NCBI RefSeq assembly: GCF_002078015.1
Contig: NZ_LWBP01000200.1
Coordinates: forward strand, 1-64,000
Direction of reading: 5' to 3'
Source: Niastella populi
GTDB taxonomy: Bacteria; Bacteroidota; Bacteroidia; Chitinophagales; Chitinophagaceae
DNA: 64,000 nucleotides
The position numbers and the translations under genes are program-made. Position 1 is the stretch's first letter, and each line of letters begins with the position of its first letter. A model generated the notes under the pieces. The model ran no database searches and was not told the origin of the DNA. It saw only the letters and a list, made by a program, of their open reading frames with translations. Below are positions 1-8,246 of this stretch, piece by piece.

Positions 1-31
1 AGCATTCCTCCCGCGGGAGGAATGCTTTATT
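1..31. terminator. Perfect 26-bp palindrome with T-rich tail
   Basis: Bases 1-13 and 14-26 are exact reverse complements (AGCATTCCTCCCG and its complement), followed by TTTATT. This fits an intrinsic terminator for a plus-strand gene left of the window, or the 3' hairpin of the minus-strand gene at 52-546. The left flank needed to see a T-run for minus-strand reading is outside the window. Confidence 0.6.
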
Positions 32-51
32 AACCAAAACGCATCGCACTA

Positions 52-546
52 TTATTTTTGTCCGTAAAATTTTCTTATATATTCCGGCTTATAGTCATCT
101 GACAAATGATTATCTCTAAAGTAGAGATAATCATTCTTAACATTCCATTCAAATTTATAATCTTTGACTTCCAGGGAATCTTTCAAAATGGATATCCTGT
201 TGAAAGCATCAATCTCAAAGATCTTATACCTTCTATTGTCGATCTTTTGCGAATATTTTTTCTTCTCTAATTTAACATTTACTTTTAACTCCTCGTTTGC
301 ATAGTACAAATCATCCCCCTTCCGGTACAATTTCCCTATGTCACTTTTAGCAATGATATCCTTTGTTGAAGAAGTACTTTTCAGGTTATCATGTTTACCA
401 TATTTAATTCCATATATCTCTATTGTAATTCTCTCTTTATGTAAATCGTAATAAATCTCCCAGGGAAAGCTTTTTCCTACATAGATCTCATCCGGTGGAA
501 TAAATGGTGATGAAAAAGCCATGATTAATATTAATAAACCGGTCAT
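52..546 (-). CDS. Small secreted or membrane-anchored orphan protein
   Basis: A 164-residue protein that I do not recognise. It starts with a hydrophobic stretch (about residues 3-14) that could be a signal peptide or anchor; there is no lipobox cysteine. The rest is charged, rich in Lys, Asp and Tyr, and looks like a small beta-rich extracellular domain. The gene is clearly more AT-rich than its neighbours, which suggests an accessory or recently acquired gene. It sits alone, between a palindrome at the window edge and a decayed permease, so context gives no function. Small AT-rich secreted orphans like this are often immunity or phage-related proteins, but nothing here shows that. Confidence 0.6.
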   Translation of the reverse strand: MTGLLILIMAFSSPFIPPDEIYVGKSFPWEIYYDLHKERITIEIYGIKYGKHDNLKSTSSTKDIIAKSDIGKLYRKGDDLYYANEELKVNVKLEKKKYSQKIDNRRYKIFEIDAFNRISILKDSLEVKDYKFEWNVKNDYLYFRDNHLSDDYKPEYIRKFYGQK

Positions 547-715
547 ATTAATTTTGCTTTATTGAGTTAAATATTGTGAAAAATAAATGGGCCTAAAACC
601 AACTGACCTTAAAAACATTTGCGCATGGAGAATAAAAGGATGTATGCCAAGTGCTGGAACTCCAGATATTGTCAATGCCCGTGCTGTGTGATTGACACAA
701 CTACTAAAATATAAA

Positions 716-1710
716 TTATATCTCACCCCGCCATACCAGGTAAAAAGCGGCAAATGCAATAAACAGCCACGGTGTTACCGGGTAACCCCATACCTTATAC
801 GGCCGTTGCCGGTCGGGCATTTTTCTTCTCAATAGGATAATACCAACTGCGCCCAGTAAATACGCTGCCCAGGTAACGAAAGTGAACATATCTGCCAGCA
901 TATCGAACGAACCGCTTATAATAAGAAAAGCAGCCCATATGCCGTGCAGCCACAAAGCATTACCCGGTGTATGAAAACGGGTGTGGGTTTTACCGGTCCA
1001 GGGAATAAACAATCCATCTTTTCCCATTGCATATGTTACACGTGCCGTAGCCATTGCATTACCATTGATGGCGCCAAAGTGCATATAACGATAAGAGCGG
1101 CCACAATGGCGCCGCTGGTTTTTCCGAGGGCTACCGCAATGGCATCTGAAGCCACCAATGGTGATGCAGCCATTTTATCAACCGGCAGCGCGTATAAATA
1201 AGCCTGGTTTACCAGCAGGTACACTATTATGCAGGTAAATACACCGGTTACGAGACTGCGAAAAATATTCTTTTGCGGATGGCGTATTTCCCCACCGAGA
1301 AACGTGATATTGATCCACCCGTCATACGCCATAAAAGCGCCTGTCAATGCGGCAACCAGCCCACCCGCCAGGGAGAACCCCTGTTTAGGATGTGTGGATG
1401 GGTTAATAAAATTAGCCGCTGTTCCATTGCCCGAATAAAATATGCCTGCTATCAACAGAGCCACCACCACCATCTTTATCACCGTTGATACCAGTTGCAG
1501 CGAACTGCCAGCCCGCACACTAAGATAATTTACCAACGTAAGGCCCAGCACCAGTACGATCGCCATCAGCTTTACTCCTGCATTGGCTAACGGGTACAGA
1601 TTCCCTAAAAAAGGAATATGCCACACGACAGACCGTTCAATAGCAGCATCGAACCGCGGCATATGCACAAAAAAATCAGCATACTGAGCGCATACAAATT
1701 GAGAATTCAA
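716..1710 (-). pseudogene. Decayed APC-family amino acid permease
   Basis: Two overlapping minus-strand frames (1036-1710 and 716-1084) together spell the middle and later part of an APC superfamily permease, with several hydrophobic helices and the typical DGWINITFLGGEI segment. The frames join near 1076-1080: losing one base in a T-run turns the expected ICTFGAINGN into ICTLAPSMV. The front is also missing: the protein begins in what is normally helix 3 (about 100 residues lost), and upstream lies intergenic repeat DNA (1745-1782). The C-terminus stops after YLVWRGEI, about 50-80 residues short of family length. Three independent lesions argue for a true pseudogene and not a sequencing error. 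Confidence 0.85.
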
Positions 1711-1744
1711 GTGTATAGGTAGAATAAACGAAGTGAAGTAAGAG

Positions 1745-1782
1745 GTAAGAAACCAGTTAACAGGTTAACGAGTCAACAGCCC
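1745..1782. repeat. Short-word intergenic array, GTTAAC/GTCAAC type
   Basis: Degenerate repeats of the words AGTTAAC, GGTTAAC and AGTCAAC lie directly upstream of the truncated permease. The same word family recurs at 35755-35820 and 43967-44066. The broken front of the permease adjoins this array. Confidence 0.5.
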
Positions 1783-1788
1783 TTTTCC

Positions 1789-2877
1789 TCAGGCGTTCTT
1801 CAACAATTCAGCAATAATTCTATGAAAATGATGCGTGCCCTGTTCTCTCGTCACCGAATACCGGCCGTGGTTATAGAACCGCGACCGTATTCCTTTCTGC
1901 ACAGTCTCCACCACTTCTTCATCTTCCATCTCTACCTGGTTCAGATCGGAACCGGCGCCGCGGTTAAATAATTCCTCCTTCCATACGTACGTCAGGAACG
2001 ACACTTTACACTGCTGTTGCGAAACCGGTTTTACTATATTGATGCTTAATCCCCAGGGATAAAAATTGAACATCATGTTGGGAAAAACGAAAAAATAATA
2101 AGCAGCCACAGGTTTGCCGTAATCGGGTGAGGTAACTGGCAGTTCAAATACATCTTCCCCGTCTTTGGCAATGCCCAGCTGCAGGTTGCTGTACGGGAAC
2201 AATTCTGTTACATAATTACCGAAATCGAGCACCGCATTTAAACCGGCATGTATAAACGGAATATGAAAACCTTCGAGGTAGTTTTCACAATACAGGGCCC
2301 AATGCGCCTGCACCAGGTAATCTTTCGACAATTCGGGCCTGAAAACAAATTCCTGCAATGGCAACCACCCAACCCGCTCCATCATTTGCTGTAAATAAAG
2401 TTGTGGCGATGATGCTCCCTGCAGCGAAATAAATATCAGCGGCCCCCAGCTAAAGAACGGCACCTGCTTAAGGTCATCATCTGCAGTTGGAAAGTTTTTT
2501 ACCTCTTTAAATTCAGGCATGGAAATAAAGTGGCCGTCGAGGCCAAACTGCCGGCCATGGTAACGGCATCGCAAATGGGCGGCCCTGCAGGGTTCTTTTA
2601 TAACCAGCGTACCGCGATGCGTACATACATTACTGATACAATGCAGGTTGTGCTGATGATCGCGGGTGAGCAGCAACGGCTCATCGAGATAATTTTCAAG
2701 CAGTGTGAAAGGATAACAAAGGCCTGGTTCATTCACCATACCAACATCGCCTATAAACTGCCAACTGCCGGCAAACAGCTTCTCTTTGGCCAGTTCAAAA
2801 ACCGCAGGGTCTGTATAAAAATCAGTATGTAAAGTTTTAGCCCGGGAAATATCAGCATCTATATGAAAACGCGACAT
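1789..2877 (-). CDS. Rieske non-heme iron oxygenase, alpha-subunit-like
   Basis: A 362-residue aromatic ring-hydroxylating dioxygenase-family protein. The N-terminal Rieske domain has the [2Fe-2S] ligands Cys85-x-His87 and Cys104-x2-His107 (CTHRG and CRYHG). The C-terminal SRPBCC-type catalytic domain carries the mononuclear iron motif NYLEGFHIPFIH (His205 and His210), and the third ligand is expected near the C-terminus. Family members hydroxylate or demethylate small aromatic or quaternary ammonium substrates using electrons from a separate reductase, none of which is encoded nearby, so the substrate is unknown. It is a single gene, convergent with the decayed permease and divergent from the DUF1080 gene. 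The length is normal for the family. Confidence 0.85.
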   Translation of the reverse strand: MSRFHIDADISRAKTLHTDFYTDPAVFELAKEKLFAGSWQFIGDVGMVNEPGLCYPFTLLENYLDEPLLLTRDHQHNLHCISNVCTHRGTLVIKEPCRAAHLRCRYHGRQFGLDGHFISMPEFKEVKNFPTADDDLKQVPFFSWGPLIFISLQGASSPQLYLQQMMERVGWLPLQEFVFRPELSKDYLVQAHWALYCENYLEGFHIPFIHAGLNAVLDFGNYVTELFPYSNLQLGIAKDGEDVFELPVTSPDYGKPVAAYYFFVFPNMMFNFYPWGLSINIVKPVSQQQCKVSFLTYVWKEELFNRGAGSDLNQVEMEDEEVVETVQKGIRSRFYNHGRYSVTREQGTHHFHRIIAELLKNA

Positions 2878-2958
2878 GCAGTTAGATTATCAGGGTGAAG
2901 AATGCCATAATAAGTTAGTAATTTAATTGCTGCTAACACCATCATCTAATATAAAATC

Positions 2959-3558
2959 ATGAATAAATTACTGCTCATAACAAGTTTCCTCCTGCTCACC
3001 GGCAGCCTGGCGGCTCAAAAGAACAGGTCGCTTTTCAACGGGAAAGACCTTACCGGGTGGACGATCCACGGCACCGAAAAATGGTATGTCGACGGGGGTG
3101 AACTGGTTTGTGAAAGCGGGCCCGATAAAGAATACGGTTATTTAAGCACCAACGAAAAATATAAGAACTTCGAACTAACGCTGCGGTTCAAACAGGAAGC
3201 CAATGGCAACAGCGGGGTATTCTTCCGCAGCAGTATTGAAGGGGTGAAGATCACCGGCTGGCAGGTAGAAGTGGCTCCCCTGAATGGCCATACCGGCGGC
3301 ATTTATGAATCGTATGGCCGCGCTTGGCTTATAAAGCCGGCACCTGAAGATGAGCAATGGCTGAAACCGGGCAAATGGAATATATTAAAAATTAAGGCAA
3401 TCGATGACGAGGTCACTACCTGGTTAAATGGTCATAAGATGATCAACCTGAAAGATGATAAAATAGGCCGGGGCGAGGGTTTTATAGCCTTACAGATCCA
3501 TTCCGGCGGCGGTATTAAAGTAAGGTGGAAGAAGATCAGAATAAAGTTGAAAAGCTGA
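2959..3558 (+). CDS. Secreted DUF1080 (3-keto-disaccharide hydrolase family) protein
   Basis: A 199-residue protein with a Sec signal peptide (about residues 1-19, ending SLAAQ). The rest is a single concanavalin-like DUF1080 domain: LFNGKDLTGW near the mature N-terminus, NSGVFFRS in the middle and FIALQIHSGGGIKVRWKKI at the end. Family members are periplasmic or surface proteins of Bacteroidota and Planctomycetota. Some have been linked to hydrolysis of 3-keto-glycosides, others probably bind glycans. No glucoside 3-dehydrogenase partner is present in the window, so the substrate is open. It is a monocistronic plus-strand gene followed by about 1.3 kb without genes. Confidence 0.85.
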   Translation: MNKLLLITSFLLLTGSLAAQKNRSLFNGKDLTGWTIHGTEKWYVDGGELVCESGPDKEYGYLSTNEKYKNFELTLRFKQEANGNSGVFFRSSIEGVKITGWQVEVAPLNGHTGGIYESYGRAWLIKPAPEDEQWLKPGKWNILKIKAIDDEVTTWLNGHKMINLKDDKIGRGEGFIALQIHSGGGIKVRWKKIRIKLKS

Positions 3559-3971
3559 CAGGTCAACGCCGATGTAGCCGGGGTACCTTACAATTCAGGC
3601 TACCTGGTTAATTGCTTACCACGCAAATTCCCGGCAATAGGTAGCTTTAACCAATAAATCTCAACTAAATAACCAACTTATCAACATTCCCGGGCGCCCA
3701 TACAACGGTGTGGAACAATTCCCCGTCATACCAGTGCTACCCGCTCCCTTTTTAACCCGTTTTAGATCCGCTATGGGTAATCTTCGAGACCACAGGCTCA
3801 AAGAATTACTGCATGTAAGGGTGGGCTTTTTGGCCCAGCCTTTTTTATTTACAGGAGTGGAATAAATTGGTTTTCAATCACATTTGATCTTTTTTACCGC
3901 TCAATTATCCCCTATTCCGCACCTTTACATTATGAAGCTTTAGGCTTTTTTCAGCCAAAATCTCCTGAAAG
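3559..3971. other. Gene-free spacer before the tandem arrays
   Basis: No convincing ORF is seen. The only structure is a small hairpin (TGGGC/GCCCA, about 3822-3836) with a T-run, listed separately as a possible terminator. Confidence 0.5.
3818..3850 (+). terminator. Possible intrinsic terminator
   Basis: GG-TGGGC, a TTTTTG loop and GCCCA-CC are followed by TTTTTTATTT. The stem is short (5 bp plus a bulged 2 bp). It lies 260 bp past the DUF1080 stop, so it may close that transcript or a short RNA. Confidence 0.4.
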
Positions 3972-4211
3972 TCATTTCCCGAAGGGAATTCGCTTTTCCC
4001 TCAGGGAAATTGCTTTTCCTTACAGGAAACCGTAAAATCTTTCGGGAAACCGTAAAAGGCTTCGGGAAATCGCAAAATCCTTAGGGAAAAGGTATAAGCT
4101 TTTGGGAAAGCTGAAAAGCCTGCGGGAAATCAGAAAACCCGTAGGGATTCCTTAAAAATGTCAGGGAAAACGTAAAAGCCTCCGGGAAACGACTTTTCCT
4201 TGAGTAGTTTG
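3972..4211. repeat. 20-bp tandem array, about 12 degenerate units
   Basis: Units start at 3972 and repeat every 20 bp to about 4211, with rough consensus GTAAAAGCCTTCGGGAAACC. The GGGAAA core and the AAAA tract are the most constant parts. The first three units carry TTTTCC at the position of the AAAA tract. A-tracts recur about every 10 bp, which would favour intrinsic curvature. The period is not a multiple of three, so this is not a protein repeat. Confidence 0.9.
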
Positions 4212-4245
4212 CGCATCAAATCCTGACTTTGACCTGACATATGTC

Positions 4246-4707
4246 AACAATGCTTCATTACAAATCAACATTAGTCAATTCCAAGCCTACAAGCGTCCAT
4301 TACAAGTCAACAATCCTCCGTTTCAACTCAACAATATTCCATTACAAAGCAACAATAGACCGTTGCAAGTCAACAATGCTCCATTACAAGTCAACAATGG
4401 CCAATTGAAAGCCAACATTAGTCAATCCCAAGCCAACAAACGTCCATTAAAAGACAACAATCCTCCGTTTCAACTCAACAATACTCCATTACAAAACAAC
4501 AATAGACCGTTGCCAGTCAACATTGCTCCACTACTAACCAACAATAGGCCGTTACAATCCACCATTAGTTAATCCCAAGCCAACAAACGTCCATTACAAG
4601 TCAACAATGCTCCGTTATTAGTTAACAATGCTCTATTACAAAACAACAATAGACCGTTGCCAGTCAACATTGCTCCATTACAAGCCAACAATGACCCGTT
4701 ACGAGCC
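4246..4707. repeat. 21-bp tandem array with a 147-bp higher-order repeat
   Basis: There are 22 units of 21 bp (typical unit AACAATGCTCCATTACAAGT plus C) running without a gap from 4246. After one leading unit, the array resolves into three successive sets of seven units: 4267-4413, 4414-4560 and 4561-4707. Corresponding units across sets match better than neighbouring units do, and sets one and two differ at about 20 of 147 positions. Read in the frame starting at 4246 the DNA is open from 4204 and encodes a heptapeptide NNxPLQx repeat up to a single TAA at 4570-4572, then is open again. No ATG precedes it in frame, so coding is uncertain. Confidence 0.92.
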
Positions 4708-4917
4708 AATGTTTATTACAAGCCCACAACGGCGCAGGGTGGCCCGGCGATGGGCCAGGTGGAAGTATCAAAAGCAATTTTGAGAGCCTGAGAATCGCGT
4801 AAACGAAAGTTTTCTCCATCAGGTACCCCAATAAAAAGAGGGCGTACCTGACTATGATACACCCTCCTTTCTACAAAAGCTGATTTCTCCGTTAAGCGCA
4901 ACCCACCTTTTGGGATA

Positions 4918-5721
4918 TTATTTTATAATTGTAAAAGCAGCCATCACCGGTAAGTGGTCTGAACCATAACTGTGCGTAGCCAACACGCTGTCTTTTTTTA
5001 ATAAAAGCCCGTTTGGCTGATAAAAAAAATAATCGATCTTCTTATTTGGCCTTTCTGCCGGGATAGTGAATGCATTCATGCTGCCTGCATTGGTATACTG
5101 CTGCATAAGGTATTGAATGCTCTCCTCTTCAGGTACCGCATTAAAATCACCTCCAATTATCAGCCGCTGCTTTTTGAGTGAACTAAACACGTTTACCATT
5201 TCCCGCGCCTGCAGCATTTTTACCTCCCTGTTCTTAAAGTCGAAATGCGTGCACGCAAAATAAACCGGGCGTTTATTGATTTCAACTTTTACCACCAGCA
5301 ACTTTCTCGGTTCTGTTGGGATGCCGGTTATCGACGGCAGCTGATAGCCCGTCGCTTCTTTTATTGGGTACTTAGACAAAATACCAATCCCGTATGAACC
5401 TCCTTCGTAAGGAATGGTCCGTTCAAAATGATAATACATTCCCAACTTTTCGGCCAACACTTTCAGTTGATACACGCCGTTACTGCGTTTTGTAACGCTA
5501 TCCAGTTCCTGAACCGCAACCAATTCAGCATCGACAGCTTTAATAGTAGCCGCTATTGTATCGAGGTCTATAACCGCTTTAGCCTGCAAAGGCGGGTTAG
5601 CATGATGAATATTATAACTTAAAACAGTAAGCGTTGTATAAGTTGCAGACAATTTACCGGTTTGGCTGCAACTCATTAACAAAGCACCAAATAAAACAAC
5701 AATGAAATATTTTTTTGTCAT
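4918..5721 (-). CDS. Endonuclease/exonuclease/phosphatase-fold lipoprotein (second copy)
   Basis: A 267-residue DNase I-like (EEP superfamily) enzyme, last gene of the SusCD operon. It is a lipoprotein: the signal ends LLMSC with Cys18. The catalytic landmarks are in order: SYNIH (Asn37), VQELD (Glu72), THFD (His159), GGDFNAVPE (Asp192, Asn194), IDYFF (Asp230) and GSDHLPV (Asp255, His256). This is a complete metal-dependent phosphodiesterase/phosphatase site. The family includes DNases, sphingomyelinases and inositol-phosphate phosphatases, so the substrate cannot be named. The start lies 6 bp after the preceding lipoprotein stop. It is paralogous to the gene at 7351-8235. Confidence 0.9.
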   Translation of the reverse strand: MTKKYFIVVLFGALLMSCSQTGKLSATYTTLTVLSYNIHHANPPLQAKAVIDLDTIAATIKAVDAELVAVQELDSVTKRSNGVYQLKVLAEKLGMYYHFERTIPYEGGSYGIGILSKYPIKEATGYQLPSITGIPTEPRKLLVVKVEINKRPVYFACTHFDFKNREVKMLQAREMVNVFSSLKKQRLIIGGDFNAVPEEESIQYLMQQYTNAGSMNAFTIPAERPNKKIDYFFYQPNGLLLKKDSVLATHSYGSDHLPVMAAFTIIK

Positions 5722-5727
5722 GACCTG

Positions 5728-7341
5728 TTATGGATAATTAAATAATGATACCGGATTGTACTTTACCCGCTGATCTTCTTCAGGCACTTTAATATCGAGC
5801 GTAATGGTGGCGTACTGACCGGTTACCTGGTAGTTTCTTACTATCACTATACCAAACGACTGGTTGTTGATGGGGTCCCACTGGCCCCAGCCAATATAAA
5901 AACCCTGTCCCACATTGAATACGTTATTCGTTCTGCGATTGGTAGCGTAAATATTATATCCTTCGCCACCCTGTGCTGTTGGTGCGGCCACTTTAGTGGC
6001 AACATGTTCCATCAATTGCGTATCCCACAGCAGCGTATCGAATGAGGTAACATTTACACTGGGCCGGTTAGCGGTAACCAATGTATATGGCGCTTTATCG
6101 AACCCCGTCATATAAGGGGCAAGCGCATTTGCATACGCGGTACCGGCAGCAAAAACCGCGGGCGGCATAATGTTGTTGCTCGTAGAAGTATATTTAAAGA
6201 ACCCGATGTCGATCATTTCATCATTCGGCGCTGCATTATCGATGCTAAAAACATGCGGCGCCTGGTAGGCAGAAAAGAAATTGTTTTTCCCGGAGCCTAT
6301 TTCCGTTGTCAATACGATATTTTTAAACACCTTCAGTGGTTTGTAAACTTTCGCCACATTATATTCCACTACAGCATTTTTTCCACCGGCATTGGCTCCG
6401 GTGATCCTGACTGCCTCAATATCGTTTTCGCCTAAAAAGTTGAATGAAAAGGGAAATTCATCAGCAGGATTACCTACGAGCAACGTTATCTCCGCACCGT
6501 ATGCGCCGCTCTTTTTGATGGCATAGCTTAAACCGGTTACAGCGGTTCCTGAGAAAACAGTACCGCTTACTGTATTATTCACCGTAGTATACATTTTTTC
6601 AATGCCGGTCATGTTATTGTCTAACGAAATAACCACTGCATCATCCTGTACCTGGCCAATGGTAAATGTATCCTTTACTATGGCATTATATATATTCGTA
6701 GTGTTGATGACAATACCAGATAAACCGTTTGTTACGTTTATGTCAATGGCAAACGGTGCATTCCGCTTATCGGCAATTGCAATGGAAGTTTCCCCCGACG
6801 CTGTTCCATTCACAATAGTCTGGTAACTGATGGCAGCCAGGTCAAATTCCGAAACCACATTACCTTCCACAACCATCTTTTTTCCTTCGAACACAGATGG
6901 CCGGTGGCTTATATCATCCTTGAATTGTATTTTCTGTACCGACCTGATATTGTCGGTTGTAATATGTAGTTCACTGTTTTTATGCTGAACGTCAAATGCA
7001 ATGACCACCAGCGCTAAAAAATTATCAGTTACCGTAAACCCGATCGTATCGGTAAGGCTGGTGGGCGCATCTGTTCGATCGATGGTAACAGGATCGCCGG
7101 CGCTTGTGCCGTTGGTTGTTTTCGTGATCAAATACCAGGCAAGCCGTTTAATGCCCGCCGCCGACTGAACCTGAACGGGAATGCGCAATTGATCACCGCT
7201 GTTCAATCCCTCAACTTTTGTATATTTTTCATCAATTGTAATAACAGGCTTCGCTCCTGACTGGTCGTTCACCTTTTTACAACCGCCCGCAACAAGTAAC
7301 AACAACAGGCTCATTGCACAACAGTGGAAAATTGATCTCAT
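5728..7341 (-). CDS. Large SusCD-operon lipoprotein of unknown function
   Basis: A 537-residue protein with a lipoprotein signal (VAGGC, Cys21). The rest is beta-rich, with several repeated modules resembling immunoglobulin-like or binding domains; I recognise no catalytic motif. It lies between two EEP-fold lipoproteins, 9 bp and 6 bp from each neighbour, so all three are almost certainly translated from one message. In SusCD loci, lipoproteins at this position are usually surface ligand-binding proteins (SusE/SusF-like in role, not in sequence). I infer that it captures the substrate processed by the two hydrolases. The C-terminal part has many aromatic residues (GFYIGWGQWDP), compatible with ligand binding. 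Confidence 0.75.
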   Translation of the reverse strand: MRSIFHCCAMSLLLLLVAGGCKKVNDQSGAKPVITIDEKYTKVEGLNSGDQLRIPVQVQSAAGIKRLAWYLITKTTNGTSAGDPVTIDRTDAPTSLTDTIGFTVTDNFLALVVIAFDVQHKNSELHITTDNIRSVQKIQFKDDISHRPSVFEGKKMVVEGNVVSEFDLAAISYQTIVNGTASGETSIAIADKRNAPFAIDINVTNGLSGIVINTTNIYNAIVKDTFTIGQVQDDAVVISLDNNMTGIEKMYTTVNNTVSGTVFSGTAVTGLSYAIKKSGAYGAEITLLVGNPADEFPFSFNFLGENDIEAVRITGANAGGKNAVVEYNVAKVYKPLKVFKNIVLTTEIGSGKNNFFSAYQAPHVFSIDNAAPNDEMIDIGFFKYTSTSNNIMPPAVFAAGTAYANALAPYMTGFDKAPYTLVTANRPSVNVTSFDTLLWDTQLMEHVATKVAAPTAQGGEGYNIYATNRRTNNVFNVGQGFYIGWGQWDPINNQSFGIVIVRNYQVTGQYATITLDIKVPEEDQRVKYNPVSLFNYP

Positions 7342-7350
7342 ATATATGCT

Positions 7351-8235
7351 TTATCTGTTTATTTTTAATTCACTCACCACCGGTAAATGATCGGAGGCAA
7401 ATGTTTCCATGATCGTTTTGTGATTGACCACACTGTATCTGGCCGCCGGTTTATAAGCCAGGTAGTCAATAACGGCTGTTGCATTGCTGGCCGGAAAGGT
7501 ATTGGGGCACGTTGTACATGTTCTGGTAAACGCACCATCCAATATGTTGATGAACTCAGTAGCGGAAGGCCGTTCGTTCAGATCGCCGCCCATCACCATC
7601 GGAATGGTAAATGAAGAGGCGACATTCACCAGCTCCTTTATCTGCAACAGCCTCGTTGCATCGTTGTCATGTTGCAGGTGCGTTGCCAGTGCCAGCAGGG
7701 AATCTTTGCCGGGGAGGTCAACCTGCGCCAGGCCCAATACACGCTGCTCTTCGGCAGCATTGCCTTTTGGCAAAAGCTGTTTCCTGATCTGGCTCATCGG
7801 ATACTTACTCAGGATTGCGACCCCATAGAAACCCTTCATATAGTTGATGGCAGAAAAATAAGCCACATTCATTTTTGTAAGCGTGCCCAACTCTGCCGAC
7901 TGGTCTTTCGTATACCCGTTCCTGCCGGTATTCTTATCTACCTCCTGTAAAAAAACGATATCAGGGTCTTCATCGGTGATCACTTTGGCAATAGCTGCTA
8001 TGTTCACTGTTCCGGGCGATCCGGGTGGCACCGCGGCGTGAATATTATACGTCATTATTTTAATACTGTTCAAAGCCGGATCATTATCATTATCCTTACC
8101 GTAAGTATTCACATTATTTATCAACTCTACATAGGCAGGCGGCGTATCGGGCATATACGGATCTTTATTGCAGCCCCAATGTATCAATAACACTGCTGCC
8201 GCTATCAGGGATGTTAAACGTTTACTCATTTCCAT
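7351..8235 (-). CDS. Endonuclease/exonuclease/phosphatase-fold lipoprotein (first copy)
   Basis: A 294-residue EEP-superfamily (DNase I-like) enzyme with a lipoprotein signal ending IHWGC (Cys22). Translation may begin at Met1 or Met3. Active-site motifs are all present: TYNIHAAV, FLQEVDK, a catalytic His in THLQHD, GGDLNERP, VIDYLAY and ASDHLPVV near the end. It follows susD by 11 bp and precedes the large lipoprotein by 9 bp. A surface-anchored phosphodiesterase next to a TonB-dependent importer suggests that an extracellular phosphodiester (DNA, phospholipid or phosphorylated glycan) is cut outside the cell and the product imported. The paralog at 4918-5721 shares fold and motifs but is clearly diverged. 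Confidence 0.9.
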   Translation of the reverse strand: MEMSKRLTSLIAAAVLLIHWGCNKDPYMPDTPPAYVELINNVNTYGKDNDNDPALNSIKIMTYNIHAAVPPGSPGTVNIAAIAKVITDEDPDIVFLQEVDKNTGRNGYTKDQSAELGTLTKMNVAYFSAINYMKGFYGVAILSKYPMSQIRKQLLPKGNAAEEQRVLGLAQVDLPGKDSLLALATHLQHDNDATRLLQIKELVNVASSFTIPMVMGGDLNERPSATEFINILDGAFTRTCTTCPNTFPASNATAVIDYLAYKPAARYSVVNHKTIMETFASDHLPVVSELKINR

Positions 8236-8246
8236 TGTAAGTTTAA

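Noticed and set aside
559-759. 66-codon minus-strand ORF after the permease remnant
   Set aside because: Its front reads the permease DNA in another frame and the rest is spacer; no protein-like features.
3660-3745. Possible gene fragment or DnaA-box-like site (TTATCAACA) in the spacer after DUF1080
   Set aside because: The short open frames are interrupted and one box-like match alone does not support an origin.
4246-4707. CRISPR array
   Set aside because: The units abut with no unique spacers and there are no cas genes.
4716-4901. 61-codon minus-strand ORF at the end of the 21-bp array
   Set aside because: It overlaps the repeat, has no family resemblance or start context, and looks like chance open frame.
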